64,000 nucleotides of DNA from an uncultured Lachnospiraceae bacterium (GTDB lineage Bacteria; Bacillota; Clostridia; Lachnospirales; Lachnospiraceae): NCBI GenBank assembly GCA_900549665.1, contig URPH01000011.1, positions 14,555 through 78,554 of the forward strand, in the 5' to 3' direction. A program made the translations under genes and the position numbers. This document shows, piece by piece, positions 28,605 through 35,588 of the stretch. How positions within the stretch are numbered: the stretch's first letter is position 1; every line of letters begins with the position of its first letter. The notes beneath the pieces were generated by a model. The model saw only the letters and a program-made list of their open reading frames with translations, did no database searches and was not told where the DNA came from.

Positions 28605-30149
28605 TTATTCTCCATAAATGGTCTGCTTCAAAAACTTCTTATTGGCATCAAAATCCACCTGCAATACAGCCATACTCCGGATGGTTGCATCTGAATAGGT
28701 GCCCTCCTGCGGTACACACTGCTGCACCATATCGTATCCCACAATCTTGTAACCGCCAAGTGCGATCTTGTAGCACTCGCTCTGGGTCAAGTTGGTCGTC
28801 AGATTAGGGAATAAGCCATTGATAACTTCGCTTGAGTTGGTCACCATGGCACCCGGAAGCTTTTTAAACACTTCCGACAGAACCTTCCGCTGTCTCTCGG
28901 TACGTCCAAAGTCCGTACCAATATAACGGTTACGCGAATATGCCAGAGCCTGCGGACCATTCAGATGAATGACCCCGCTTGCGGAAGCATCCAGCCAGTC
29001 ATAATCCAGATTTCTGCCAAGCAGCTGGTTGTATTCCATCAGGTATCCATTGATCAGCTGCACCTCATCATTGGTCACGTCCAGATCAATTCCGCCGACC
29101 GCATCAACCAGATTGGCAAATGCTTCAAAATTGACCAGCGCATAACGATGCACCGGAATGTCAAAATTCTGCTCGATTGTCTGCATCAGAAGCTCTGCTC
29201 CACCATAAGAATATGCTGCATTCAGACGGTTTCCGTCATGTCCCGGAATATCCACATACATATCTCGCAAAAATGATGTCATCGTGATCGTCTTGGTCTT
29301 ATCACTGATCGATATCAAAATCATTGCATCCGATCTTCCGTCATCGCCGTTTAGCCGCGAGTCATTACCAATCAGAAGCACATTGACAACTCCGTCTTCC
29401 TTGCAGGCTTCCTTGGCGACACTGTCCACTTTTACATAATTCATTTTCTTGTAGACATTACCAACCAGCATATAGAGGCCGCCAAAAATCAGGATAAAAA
29501 GAATTGCAACCACGGTCAGCAATGCTTTTGCGGAGCCATTCTTTTTTTTCTTCTTATCATTTTTCTTGGACTTTCGATTCTTTTTTCCGGACATTTTTTT
29601 CTCTACCTTTTTTTTGCGTTCTTTTGATTTGCGATCGTCTTCCCATTCATCATCCATCCGGCGCTGTGAAAAGCTGTAGGTTCTTTCACCGGTACGTCGT
29701 TTGTCTGATCTGTTTTCATTCTCGCTGCGGTGTCCGGATGTTCTGCGGCTATCCTCTGCACGTCGTCTGTCTGATCTGTGTTCATCTTCGCTGCGGCGTC
29801 CGGATGTTCTATACTCATTTCTGGCATGCTGTCCGGATAATCTGTGTTCTTCTCCTCCGGTATGCTGCACAGATGTTCTATGCACCTCTCCGGCATGCTG
29901 CCCGCCTGCTCTGTGCTCTTTTTCTCCTGACATATCCTGATAACCGATGATATCAAAATCCTCTCCCCGGTCCACGGAACGAGGGATTCCAACATGGGAG
30001 GCCGGGTTTACCGTCTGATTTACCGTTGTTTTATTTTCGGTTGCCCTACCGGGTTCGGAAAGCGAATAATCCAGAGTCAGTTCCCGGTCTATAAAATCCT
30101 CCAGCCCCTTTTGAATATCCTCATTTTCAAATCTTTTTTCATCTGCCAT
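28605..30149 (-). CDS. LytR-CpsA-Psr (LCP) family protein with charged N-terminal extension
   Basis: LCP enzymes transfer undecaprenyl-linked glycopolymers (teichoic acid, capsule) to peptidoglycan. A single membrane anchor at about residues 205-230 follows a Lys-rich stop (KKNDKKKKKNGSAKALL), then the LCP domain with LLIGNDSRLNGDDGRSDAMIL, TSFLRDMYVDIPG, GGIDLDV and ALAYSRNRYIGTDFGRTERQR. 514 aa. The cytoplasmic 200 residues are unusual: low-complexity His/Arg/Ser/Glu repeats such as EDEHRSDRRR and ENENRSDKRR. GGAAG site upstream. Monocistronic with its own terminator; specificity unknown. Confidence 0.92.
   Translation of the reverse strand: MADEKRFENEDIQKGLEDFIDRELTLDYSLSEPGRATENKTTVNQTVNPASHVGIPRSVDRGEDFDIIGYQDMSGEKEHRAGGQHAGEVHRTSVQHTGGEEHRLSGQHARNEYRTSGRRSEDEHRSDRRRAEDSRRTSGHRSENENRSDKRRTGERTYSFSQRRMDDEWEDDRKSKERKKKVEKKMSGKKNRKSKKNDKKKKKNGSAKALLTVVAILFILIFGGLYMLVGNVYKKMNYVKVDSVAKEACKEDGVVNVLLIGNDSRLNGDDGRSDAMILISISDKTKTITMTSFLRDMYVDIPGHDGNRLNAAYSYGGAELLMQTIEQNFDIPVHRYALVNFEAFANLVDAVGGIDLDVTNDEVQLINGYLMEYNQLLGRNLDYDWLDASASGVIHLNGPQALAYSRNRYIGTDFGRTERQRKVLSEVFKKLPGAMVTNSSEVINGLFPNLTTNLTQSECYKIALGGYKIVGYDMVQQCVPQEGTYSDATIRSMAVLQVDFDANKKFLKQTIYGE
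29694..29815 (-). repeat. 66-bp imperfect tandem repeat in the LCP gene
   Basis: Two units about 66 bp (22 codons) apart share ACGTCGT.TGTCTGATCTG and the downstream GTCCGGATGTTCT; weaker copies continue to about 29900. They encode the Arg/Ser/Glu-rich cytoplasmic extension. In-frame expansion or loss is likely between strains. Confidence 0.6.
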
Positions 30150-30188
30150 ATTTTTCTTCCTATCACATTAACCTTTCAATCTGAGAAA

Positions 30189-30216
30189 TAAAAAAGGCTG
30201 CCTTTTATGACAGCCC
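30189..30216 (-). terminator. Intrinsic terminator after the BI-1 family gene
   Basis: GGCTG (30196-30200) pairs with CAGCC (30211-30215) around a loop that can extend the stem; six T follow on the minus strand. Eleven bases past the stop codon. Confidence 0.75.
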
Positions 30217-30226
30217 CTCTTATATT

Positions 30227-31126
30227 TTATTTTCGTTTGCCAAATAACTGCAAAAGCTTTAAAAACAGATTGATAAAATCCAGATATAGTTCCAACGCAC
30301 AATACAGTGCTATGGACATTGCATTGTCACTGTCTGTAGTCAACGCCAGCCGTTTTGTCTTGTTGGCATCATATGCTGTCAAACCAACAAAAACAAGAAC
30401 ACCGACAATACTGACCACAAAATCAAACATGCCGTTTCTGATAAACACCATATTTGCAACTCCGGCAATGATAATTCCGACAAGTCCCATCATACAGATG
30501 CTTCCAAGGCTTGACAGGTCTTTGCCTGTGACCATACCGTAAATGGCCATAACCGCAAACATTCCGGCACACATAAAGAATACGGATGCCAGCGATTCGC
30601 CGGTATATATTACAAAGAATATTGAAAACAGCATACCTGTCATATAGGAGTATACCGCAAACAATACACCTGCTATAATCGGTTTGTTTTTGGCAATCGC
30701 ACTGTTGGCTCCACATACAATCGCTATCTCTGCTGCCACAAAGGCCCAATAGCCGTTACTCAATATGATCCTCATGGCAAAATCCGGAGAAGTAGTAAGT
30801 GCTGCACCTGCTGTAATAAACAAAGCCACCATCATAAACAAGTAAGATTTGGCAACTACTTCATTGGAAATGATATTTGCAAAATTCTTGAGGCCGGACA
30901 TCTGTACGGGATTGCCGCTTTCATATCCACCGCCCATATCGTAACCGTTCTGCGCATATCCGTTGGCACCATATCCGCCTGTTGCATATGGATTGGGATC
31001 ATAATTGTATCCGCCTGTCGTATTATAATTCGGTTCATAGCCATACTGGCGGTTCTGACCATAGCTATTATCGCTATAGGAACTGCTCTGGGAAACACCC
31101 TGCTCTTCGGGTCTGTAAGTATCCAT
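30227..31126 (-). CDS. Bax inhibitor-1/YccA family membrane protein with Tyr/Gly/Asn tail
   Basis: Seven-helix protein of the BI-1/LifeGuard (TMBIM) family, some bacterial members of which conduct calcium. The core from about residue 95 runs FANIISNEVVAKSYLFMMVALFITAGAAL through VLVFVGLTAYDANKTKRLAL and ends GLF-like LQLFGKRK. The first 80 residues are Tyr/Gly/Asn-rich (GYNYDPNPYATGGYGANGY) and likely disordered and cytoplasmic. 299 aa. GGGGG-type ribosome site. No operon partner on either side; function in this organism unknown. Confidence 0.85.
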   Translation of the reverse strand: MDTYRPEEQGVSQSSSYSDNSYGQNRQYGYEPNYNTTGGYNYDPNPYATGGYGANGYAQNGYDMGGGYESGNPVQMSGLKNFANIISNEVVAKSYLFMMVALFITAGAALTTSPDFAMRIILSNGYWAFVAAEIAIVCGANSAIAKNKPIIAGVLFAVYSYMTGMLFSIFFVIYTGESLASVFFMCAGMFAVMAIYGMVTGKDLSSLGSICMMGLVGIIIAGVANMVFIRNGMFDFVVSIVGVLVFVGLTAYDANKTKRLALTTDSDNAMSIALYCALELYLDFINLFLKLLQLFGKRK

Positions 31127-31198
31127 GATTTAATACCCCCTTTTCTATCGTTAAACGTATCATACATCGTTTCATTTTTCAATAAATTTTATTTTAAT

Positions 31199-32398
31199 TT
31201 AACCCTTTTTTAAATTTCTCTTATTAACCATAATTTTTCTTGCAACCTCAATTCCCACCTTATACGGAACCGGACGCAGCACTCTGTCGGCCTCCTGCAG
31301 CTTTTCCCGGATTGCGATATGCTGCGGGCAGTGTTTCTCACATTTACCGCACTTTATACACTGGGAAGCCATGCAGGAATCCTTGCGGAGTCCCATGTTT
31401 CTGGCAAATTCTTTTCTCGTCGTGCTCTTCTTTTCAATAGAAGATAAATTATAATAATGAAAAATCCCCGGAATATCAACACCCTTCGGACAGGGCATAC
31501 AGTAACGGCACCCTGTACAGCCGACCTTTTCCTTTTTGCGGATCGCTTTCCTGATCTCTTCTATGGTCTGAAAATCGGTTTCCGTAAACTGACCGACTGT
31601 CATTTCCGATGCAATCCGGATATTTTCCGCCACCATTTCAGATGAATTCATTCCGGAAAGCACACAGGTGACTCCCGGCTGATCCCAAAGCCACCGAAGC
31701 CCCCATTCCGCTGCCGTATAACCACGATCACTTTTTGCAATCGCTTCATGAGCCTCCTTAGGAAGCATATTGACAAGCTTTCCGCCACGAAGCGGCTCCA
31801 TAATAATAACAGGAATCCCTTTTTTGTAGGCAGCCTCCAGTCCCCGTCTGCCGGCCTGACTGTGTTCGTCCAGATAATTGTACTGGATCTGGCAGAAATC
31901 CCAGTCATAAGCATCGAGGATCTTTAAAAACATATCCTGATCTCCATGATAGGAAAAACCGATATTGCGGATACTGCCGTCTGCCAGGTGACCTGCGATC
32001 CAGTCCTCGATTCCGATATGCCTGAGATTTTCCCACTCATGAATATCGGTAAACATATGCATCAGATAGTAATCTATATAATCTGTCTGCAGTCTTTTTA
32101 ATTCCTCTCTAAAAGTCCTTTCCACGGCATCAATGGAACGCAGCATATACTGTGGCAGCTTCGTCGCAATGTGGATCTGCTCACGTACACCGTTCTTTTT
32201 AAAAATTTTACCCATCAGCTCTTCGCTGCCTGTATAAATATATGCGGTATCAAAATAATTTACACCGGCACGCACCGCCTGCATCACTTCTTTTTCCGCC
32301 TTGTCAAAATCAAACGCATTTCCCTTTTTGGTAAAACGCATACAGCCAAAGCCAAGCTGTGAAATTTCATTTCCTTTTCGGTCTTTTCTATATAACAT
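31199..32398 (-). CDS. Aldo/keto reductase with C-terminal 4Fe-4S ferredoxin domain
   Basis: NAD(P)H-dependent oxidoreductase of the COG1453 type. The N-terminal TIM barrel has the AKR tetrad: Asp and Tyr in YFDTAYIYTGSEE, Lys in IATKLP, His in YLMHMFTD. The C-terminal 110 residues carry two cysteine clusters, CTGCRYCMPCPKGVD and CIKCGKCEKHCPQ, for two iron-sulphur centres. 399 aa, full length. Starts at 32398 with GGAG nine bases upstream. Upstream on the same strand, past a terminator, is the candidate micropeptide gene. Physiological substrate unknown. Confidence 0.93.
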   Translation of the reverse strand: MLYRKDRKGNEISQLGFGCMRFTKKGNAFDFDKAEKEVMQAVRAGVNYFDTAYIYTGSEELMGKIFKKNGVREQIHIATKLPQYMLRSIDAVERTFREELKRLQTDYIDYYLMHMFTDIHEWENLRHIGIEDWIAGHLADGSIRNIGFSYHGDQDMFLKILDAYDWDFCQIQYNYLDEHSQAGRRGLEAAYKKGIPVIIMEPLRGGKLVNMLPKEAHEAIAKSDRGYTAAEWGLRWLWDQPGVTCVLSGMNSSEMVAENIRIASEMTVGQFTETDFQTIEEIRKAIRKKEKVGCTGCRYCMPCPKGVDIPGIFHYYNLSSIEKKSTTRKEFARNMGLRKDSCMASQCIKCGKCEKHCPQHIAIREKLQEADRVLRPVPYKVGIEVARKIMVNKRNLKKG

Positions 32399-32501
32399 AC
32401 ATCTTTGCTCCTATTTTTATCTAACCGCATGTGTTGAGTTAGTTTATCATATTTTATTTTTGTATACAATTACCGTGGCGGATGTTTCATCAGAAATAAG
32501 C

Positions 32502-32543
32502 AAAAAAATAGTGGAAACCGTATCAATTCAAACGATTTCCACT
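32502..32543 (-). terminator. Intrinsic terminator after the 22-codon reading frame
   Basis: AGTGGAAA (32510-32517) pairs with TTTCCACT (32536-32543); the stem can be extended by CG/CG inside. A seven-T run follows on the minus strand (32502-32508). 28 bases past the micropeptide stop. Confidence 0.85.
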
Positions 32544-32570
32544 ACTTTGAATGTTCCTTATTTAGTTTTC

Positions 32571-32639
32571 TCATTTTGCTTCACGATGTGCAAACTCACC
32601 ATAATATGCACTTAAGAACTCTGAAATAACTTTAATCAT
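32571..32639 (-). CDS. Candidate 22-aa peptide gene
   Basis: Reads MIKVISEFLSAYYGEFAHREAK then TGA. Support: a very strong AAAGGAGG site nine bases before the ATG, an AT-rich upstream region with TATAAA (about 32707-32712), and a canonical terminator 28 bases after the stop, so it looks like a complete small transcription unit. The peptide is amphipathic, slightly charged, with no signal peptide, no cysteines and no clear membrane helix. I do not recognise it. A leader peptide for the downstream aldo/keto reductase is possible, but the terminator in between would then act as an attenuator. Too short for codon statistics. Confidence 0.5.
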   Translation of the reverse strand: MIKVISEFLSAYYGEFAHREAK

Positions 32640-33040
32640 ATGAGTGCGCCTCCTTTCCTTAATTTGTATCTCTTTACTTTTATTTCTCTTGTTTTCCTTT
32701 GTTGAGTTTATAGTAGCATATGGTTCTATATTAGTAAAATACATATAATAGTTGCATATCCATACCTTTTAGGTATACACTAATACCAGGGTCAGACGGT
32801 CAAAAATCGACGCAAGCTTGCTTGCAGGAGATTTCTTGACCACCTGACCCACCCAAAACATGAGTAAGGAGCCATTTTTCCCTGAAAAATGCGCGGATTA
32901 CGAATGTTTTGAGGATTGTGGAGTGCAAAGCACGTAGCAATCCGGGTATTAGCCTCACAGCCCCCACACATCAACATAAACATAATGTGAAAAACATGCA
33001 TGAAACATATTCTTGAAGCATAGAAAGGAGCCCCTCCTAT
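32640..33040. other. 401-bp gene-free stretch between micropeptide and lysR
   Basis: From 32640 to about 32775 it is AT-rich and holds the micropeptide's likely promoter; from 32780 to 32952 it holds the multibranched palindromic element described separately; the last 90 bases lead into the LysR gene and contain its GGAG site. No frame with coding features seen. Confidence 0.6.
32780..32952. repeat. Multibranched palindromic element upstream of lysR
   Basis: An outer 8-bp pair, CTAATACC (32780-32787) with GGTATTAG (32945-32952), encloses three hairpins. Arm 1: GGGTCAG-GGTCAA-AAATC (32789-32808) with GATTT-TTGACC-CTGACCC (32830-32850). Arm 2: CAAAACAT (32854-32861) with ATGTTTTG (32904-32911), capped by CATTTTT/AAAAATG. 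Arm 3: GGATTG-GTGC (32913-32926) with GCAC-CAATCC (32930-32943). Such complete self-complementarity over 173 bases indicates either a folded RNA or a MITE-like mobile palindrome. No coding potential. Confidence 0.65.
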
Positions 33041-33925
33041 ATGGAACTACGACACATTCACTATTTTCTGGTCCTCGCCGAAGAAAAAAGCTTCACCAAA
33101 GCCGCCGAAAAGCTTTTGATCGCCCAGCCGCCGCTCAGCCGCCAGATCAAGGATCTGGAAGAAGAGCTTGGTGTGCCTCTTTTTACCAGAAGTCCGAGAG
33201 GTGTTGCCCTGACCGAGGCCGGGGTCAAATTCAGACAGTATGCCCTCCAGATCGAGCATCTGTCCCATCAGTCAATTGAAGTTGTAAAAGAAATGAACAA
33301 GGGATTGCAGGGAACTTTATACATTGCCTCTGTAGAAGGCCGGGCCCCGCATCTGATCTCAGAATGGATTGCCGGTTTTCACAAGCTGTATCCGCATGTT
33401 GAATTTAATCTGTGGAACGGCAATTCGGATGATGTTTTGCAAAGACTGCAAAACGGGCTGTGTGACCTGGCTGTCATCGTCGGACCATACAATGCAGAAA
33501 ATCTGGAAGCACAGCCGGTATTTGATGAGCCCTGGGTTGCCATGCTTCCCGCCAGCCATCCTCTTGCCAAGGAGCCGGGCGATTCGATCCCTCTAAAAAA
33601 ACTGGCTCCCTACGAACTGATCATTCCTTCCAGACATTCCAGACTGCAGGAAATCACAGACTGGTTTTCCACCCAGAATGTCAAGCCGAAGATCATCTGC
33701 CGGATGGCGCACGTCCTCAATGCCTATGAGCTGACCGAACAGAATGTGGGAATTGCCATCTATCCTGCTGCCGCATCCATTTACGCCAACAGCAAAAAGG
33801 TCGTTGCCAAAAAACTGATCGAACCATCGGTGACTGCCAGCTACTATCTGGTACAAAGAAAAGAAAAAAAACTCTCCCTTGTTGCGGAAGAGTTTTGGAA
33901 ATATGCTACTCAGATTCACAAATAG
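33041..33925 (+). CDS. LysR-family transcriptional regulator
   Basis: Winged helix-turn-helix in the first 60 residues (MELRHIHYFLVLAEEKSFTKAAEKL, QPPLSRQIKDLEEELGVPLF, RSPRGVALTEAG), then a coiled linker and a periplasmic-binding-fold effector domain from about 90 (GTLYIASVEGRAPHLI). 294 aa, standard. Target unknown: no divergent enzyme gene immediately adjoins it, since the palindromic element and micropeptide gene intervene. Its last 20 bases overlap the 3' end of the convergent ptsI gene. Confidence 0.93.
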   Translation: MELRHIHYFLVLAEEKSFTKAAEKLLIAQPPLSRQIKDLEEELGVPLFTRSPRGVALTEAGVKFRQYALQIEHLSHQSIEVVKEMNKGLQGTLYIASVEGRAPHLISEWIAGFHKLYPHVEFNLWNGNSDDVLQRLQNGLCDLAVIVGPYNAENLEAQPVFDEPWVAMLPASHPLAKEPGDSIPLKKLAPYELIIPSRHSRLQEITDWFSTQNVKPKIICRMAHVLNAYELTEQNVGIAIYPAAASIYANSKKVVAKKLIEPSVTASYYLVQRKEKKLSLVAEEFWKYATQIHK

Positions 33926-35519
33926 CCTTGCGGACAGCTAAGATAGAAGCCGGTGCCACCGACAATTCATCAATGCCCATTTTTATAAAAGTTTCGGTCA
34001 GACCGGTATCTGCACCAAGCTCACCGCAGATGCCGACAAAGATGCCTTCCCGGTGTGCGTTTTCGATCACCATCCGGATCATGCGCAAAATTGCCGGATG
34101 ATGTGGATCAAAAAAGCGATCCAGCTTGTCATTCTGCCGGTCAAGTGCCAGCGTATATTGCAAAAGATCATTGGTTCCGATACTGAAAAAATCAACCATC
34201 GCAGCCAGCTTATCCGATATCAGGGCGGCAGCCGGTGTTTCGATCATAATCCCTTCTTTGACCCTGCCAAGCTCCGCATTTTCACGTTGCAGTTCTTCTC
34301 TGACCGACCGCGAAATCTCTTTGATCTGCAGCACCTCTTTTTCAGAAGTGATCATCGGATACATAATGGAAAGATTCCCATACGCACCGGCACGGTATAA
34401 GGCCCTTAGCTGTGTTTTAAAAATATCCGGTCTCGTCAGGCATATCCGGATAGCCCGGCAGCCCAATGCCGGGTTTTCTTCTTTATCCAGTCCGAAATAG
34501 TCTGCCTTTTTATCCGCACCGATATCCATGGTACGGATGATGACCGGTTTTCCATTCATAGCCTGCAAAACCTCTTTATAAATAAGAAACTGTTCCTCCT
34601 CGGTCGGGAAATCATTCCGCTCCAGATAAAGAAATTCCGAACGGAACAATCCAATGCCTTCAGCCCCATTTTCCAAAACAGCCTTGATATCCTCCGGTCT
34701 GCCAATGTTGGCATAGAGGTCAATGTGCTTCCCGGAGCCCGTGATGCTTTCTTTTTCCTTCCAGTCCAGCAGCTGATTCTTTTTACTGTCATATTCATCC
34801 TTTTGCTTTTGATAATCATTTAATGTCTCTGCATCAGGATCCAGGATCAGGCTGCCACGAGAACCGTCAACCACGCACATTTTTCCGTCGTATTCCGGCA
34901 AAATCCGTATTCCCGAGAGAGCCGGTATCCCCATTATTTTTGCCAAAATTGCCATATGTGAATACACGGAGCCGGACTGTGTGACCAGGGCCTGTATCAT
35001 TTCTGCATCAATCCGGACAGTCTGTGACGGCGACAGATCATCAGAAGCCAGTATGACCGGTTCTCCAGTATAGATATTGGTCAGGCTGCGACCGCATAGA
35101 ATCCGGATCAGGCGGTCTGATACATCCTTGATGTCTGCACTCCGCGCGCAAAGATAGTCATTGTTCATCGCAGAAAGCTTTTTTGCGATAGCATCCCTTG
35201 TCTCCATAACGGCATACTCTGCATTAATCTGCTCCTCTTTGATCAGTGCAAGTACCCTGTTTCGGTATTCCATATCCTCCAACAGCATAATGTGCATCTG
35301 AAAAATTTCAGCCTGCTTTGCTCCAACCTTTTCCTTAGCCTCTTCATAGAGCTGTTCCAGCTCCGTGACTGCCGCTTTTTTTGCAGCCTCATACCGATTT
35401 ACTTCATGCTCTGTATCCTCGATATGAGTCTTAGCCACAGAAGAATCCTCTGTGGCTAAGTATTTTATTTTTCCGATTGCAATTCCTTCACAGATACTTT
35501 TTCCAAAAATCTTTTCCAT
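33906..35519 (-). CDS. ptsI: PTS enzyme I (PEP-protein phosphotransferase)
   Basis: First phosphotransfer protein of sugar PTS systems, moving phosphate from PEP to HPr. Phosphohistidine in SGSVYSHMAILAKIMGIPAL, PEP-binding arginine region EGIGLFRSEFLYLER, and the catalytic loop GTNDLLQYTLALDRQND with C-terminal GICGELGAD (here GADTGLTE). 537 aa; the HPr-binding N-terminal helices are present. No ptsH or EII gene in the window. Start ATG follows AGGAG by six bases; TATAAT at 35563-35568 in the gap after the upstream gene suggests its own promoter. Overlaps lysR tail to tail by 20 bases. Confidence 0.95.
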   Translation of the reverse strand: MEKIFGKSICEGIAIGKIKYLATEDSSVAKTHIEDTEHEVNRYEAAKKAAVTELEQLYEEAKEKVGAKQAEIFQMHIMLLEDMEYRNRVLALIKEEQINAEYAVMETRDAIAKKLSAMNNDYLCARSADIKDVSDRLIRILCGRSLTNIYTGEPVILASDDLSPSQTVRIDAEMIQALVTQSGSVYSHMAILAKIMGIPALSGIRILPEYDGKMCVVDGSRGSLILDPDAETLNDYQKQKDEYDSKKNQLLDWKEKESITGSGKHIDLYANIGRPEDIKAVLENGAEGIGLFRSEFLYLERNDFPTEEEQFLIYKEVLQAMNGKPVIIRTMDIGADKKADYFGLDKEENPALGCRAIRICLTRPDIFKTQLRALYRAGAYGNLSIMYPMITSEKEVLQIKEISRSVREELQRENAELGRVKEGIMIETPAAALISDKLAAMVDFFSIGTNDLLQYTLALDRQNDKLDRFFDPHHPAILRMIRMVIENAHREGIFVGICGELGADTGLTETFIKMGIDELSVAPASILAVRKAICESE

Positions 35520-35588
35520 GGCAGGCTCCTGTACTGAAAATCAGACTACAATATCTGCTTCTATTATACTTTAATTTTTGCATTTCAA

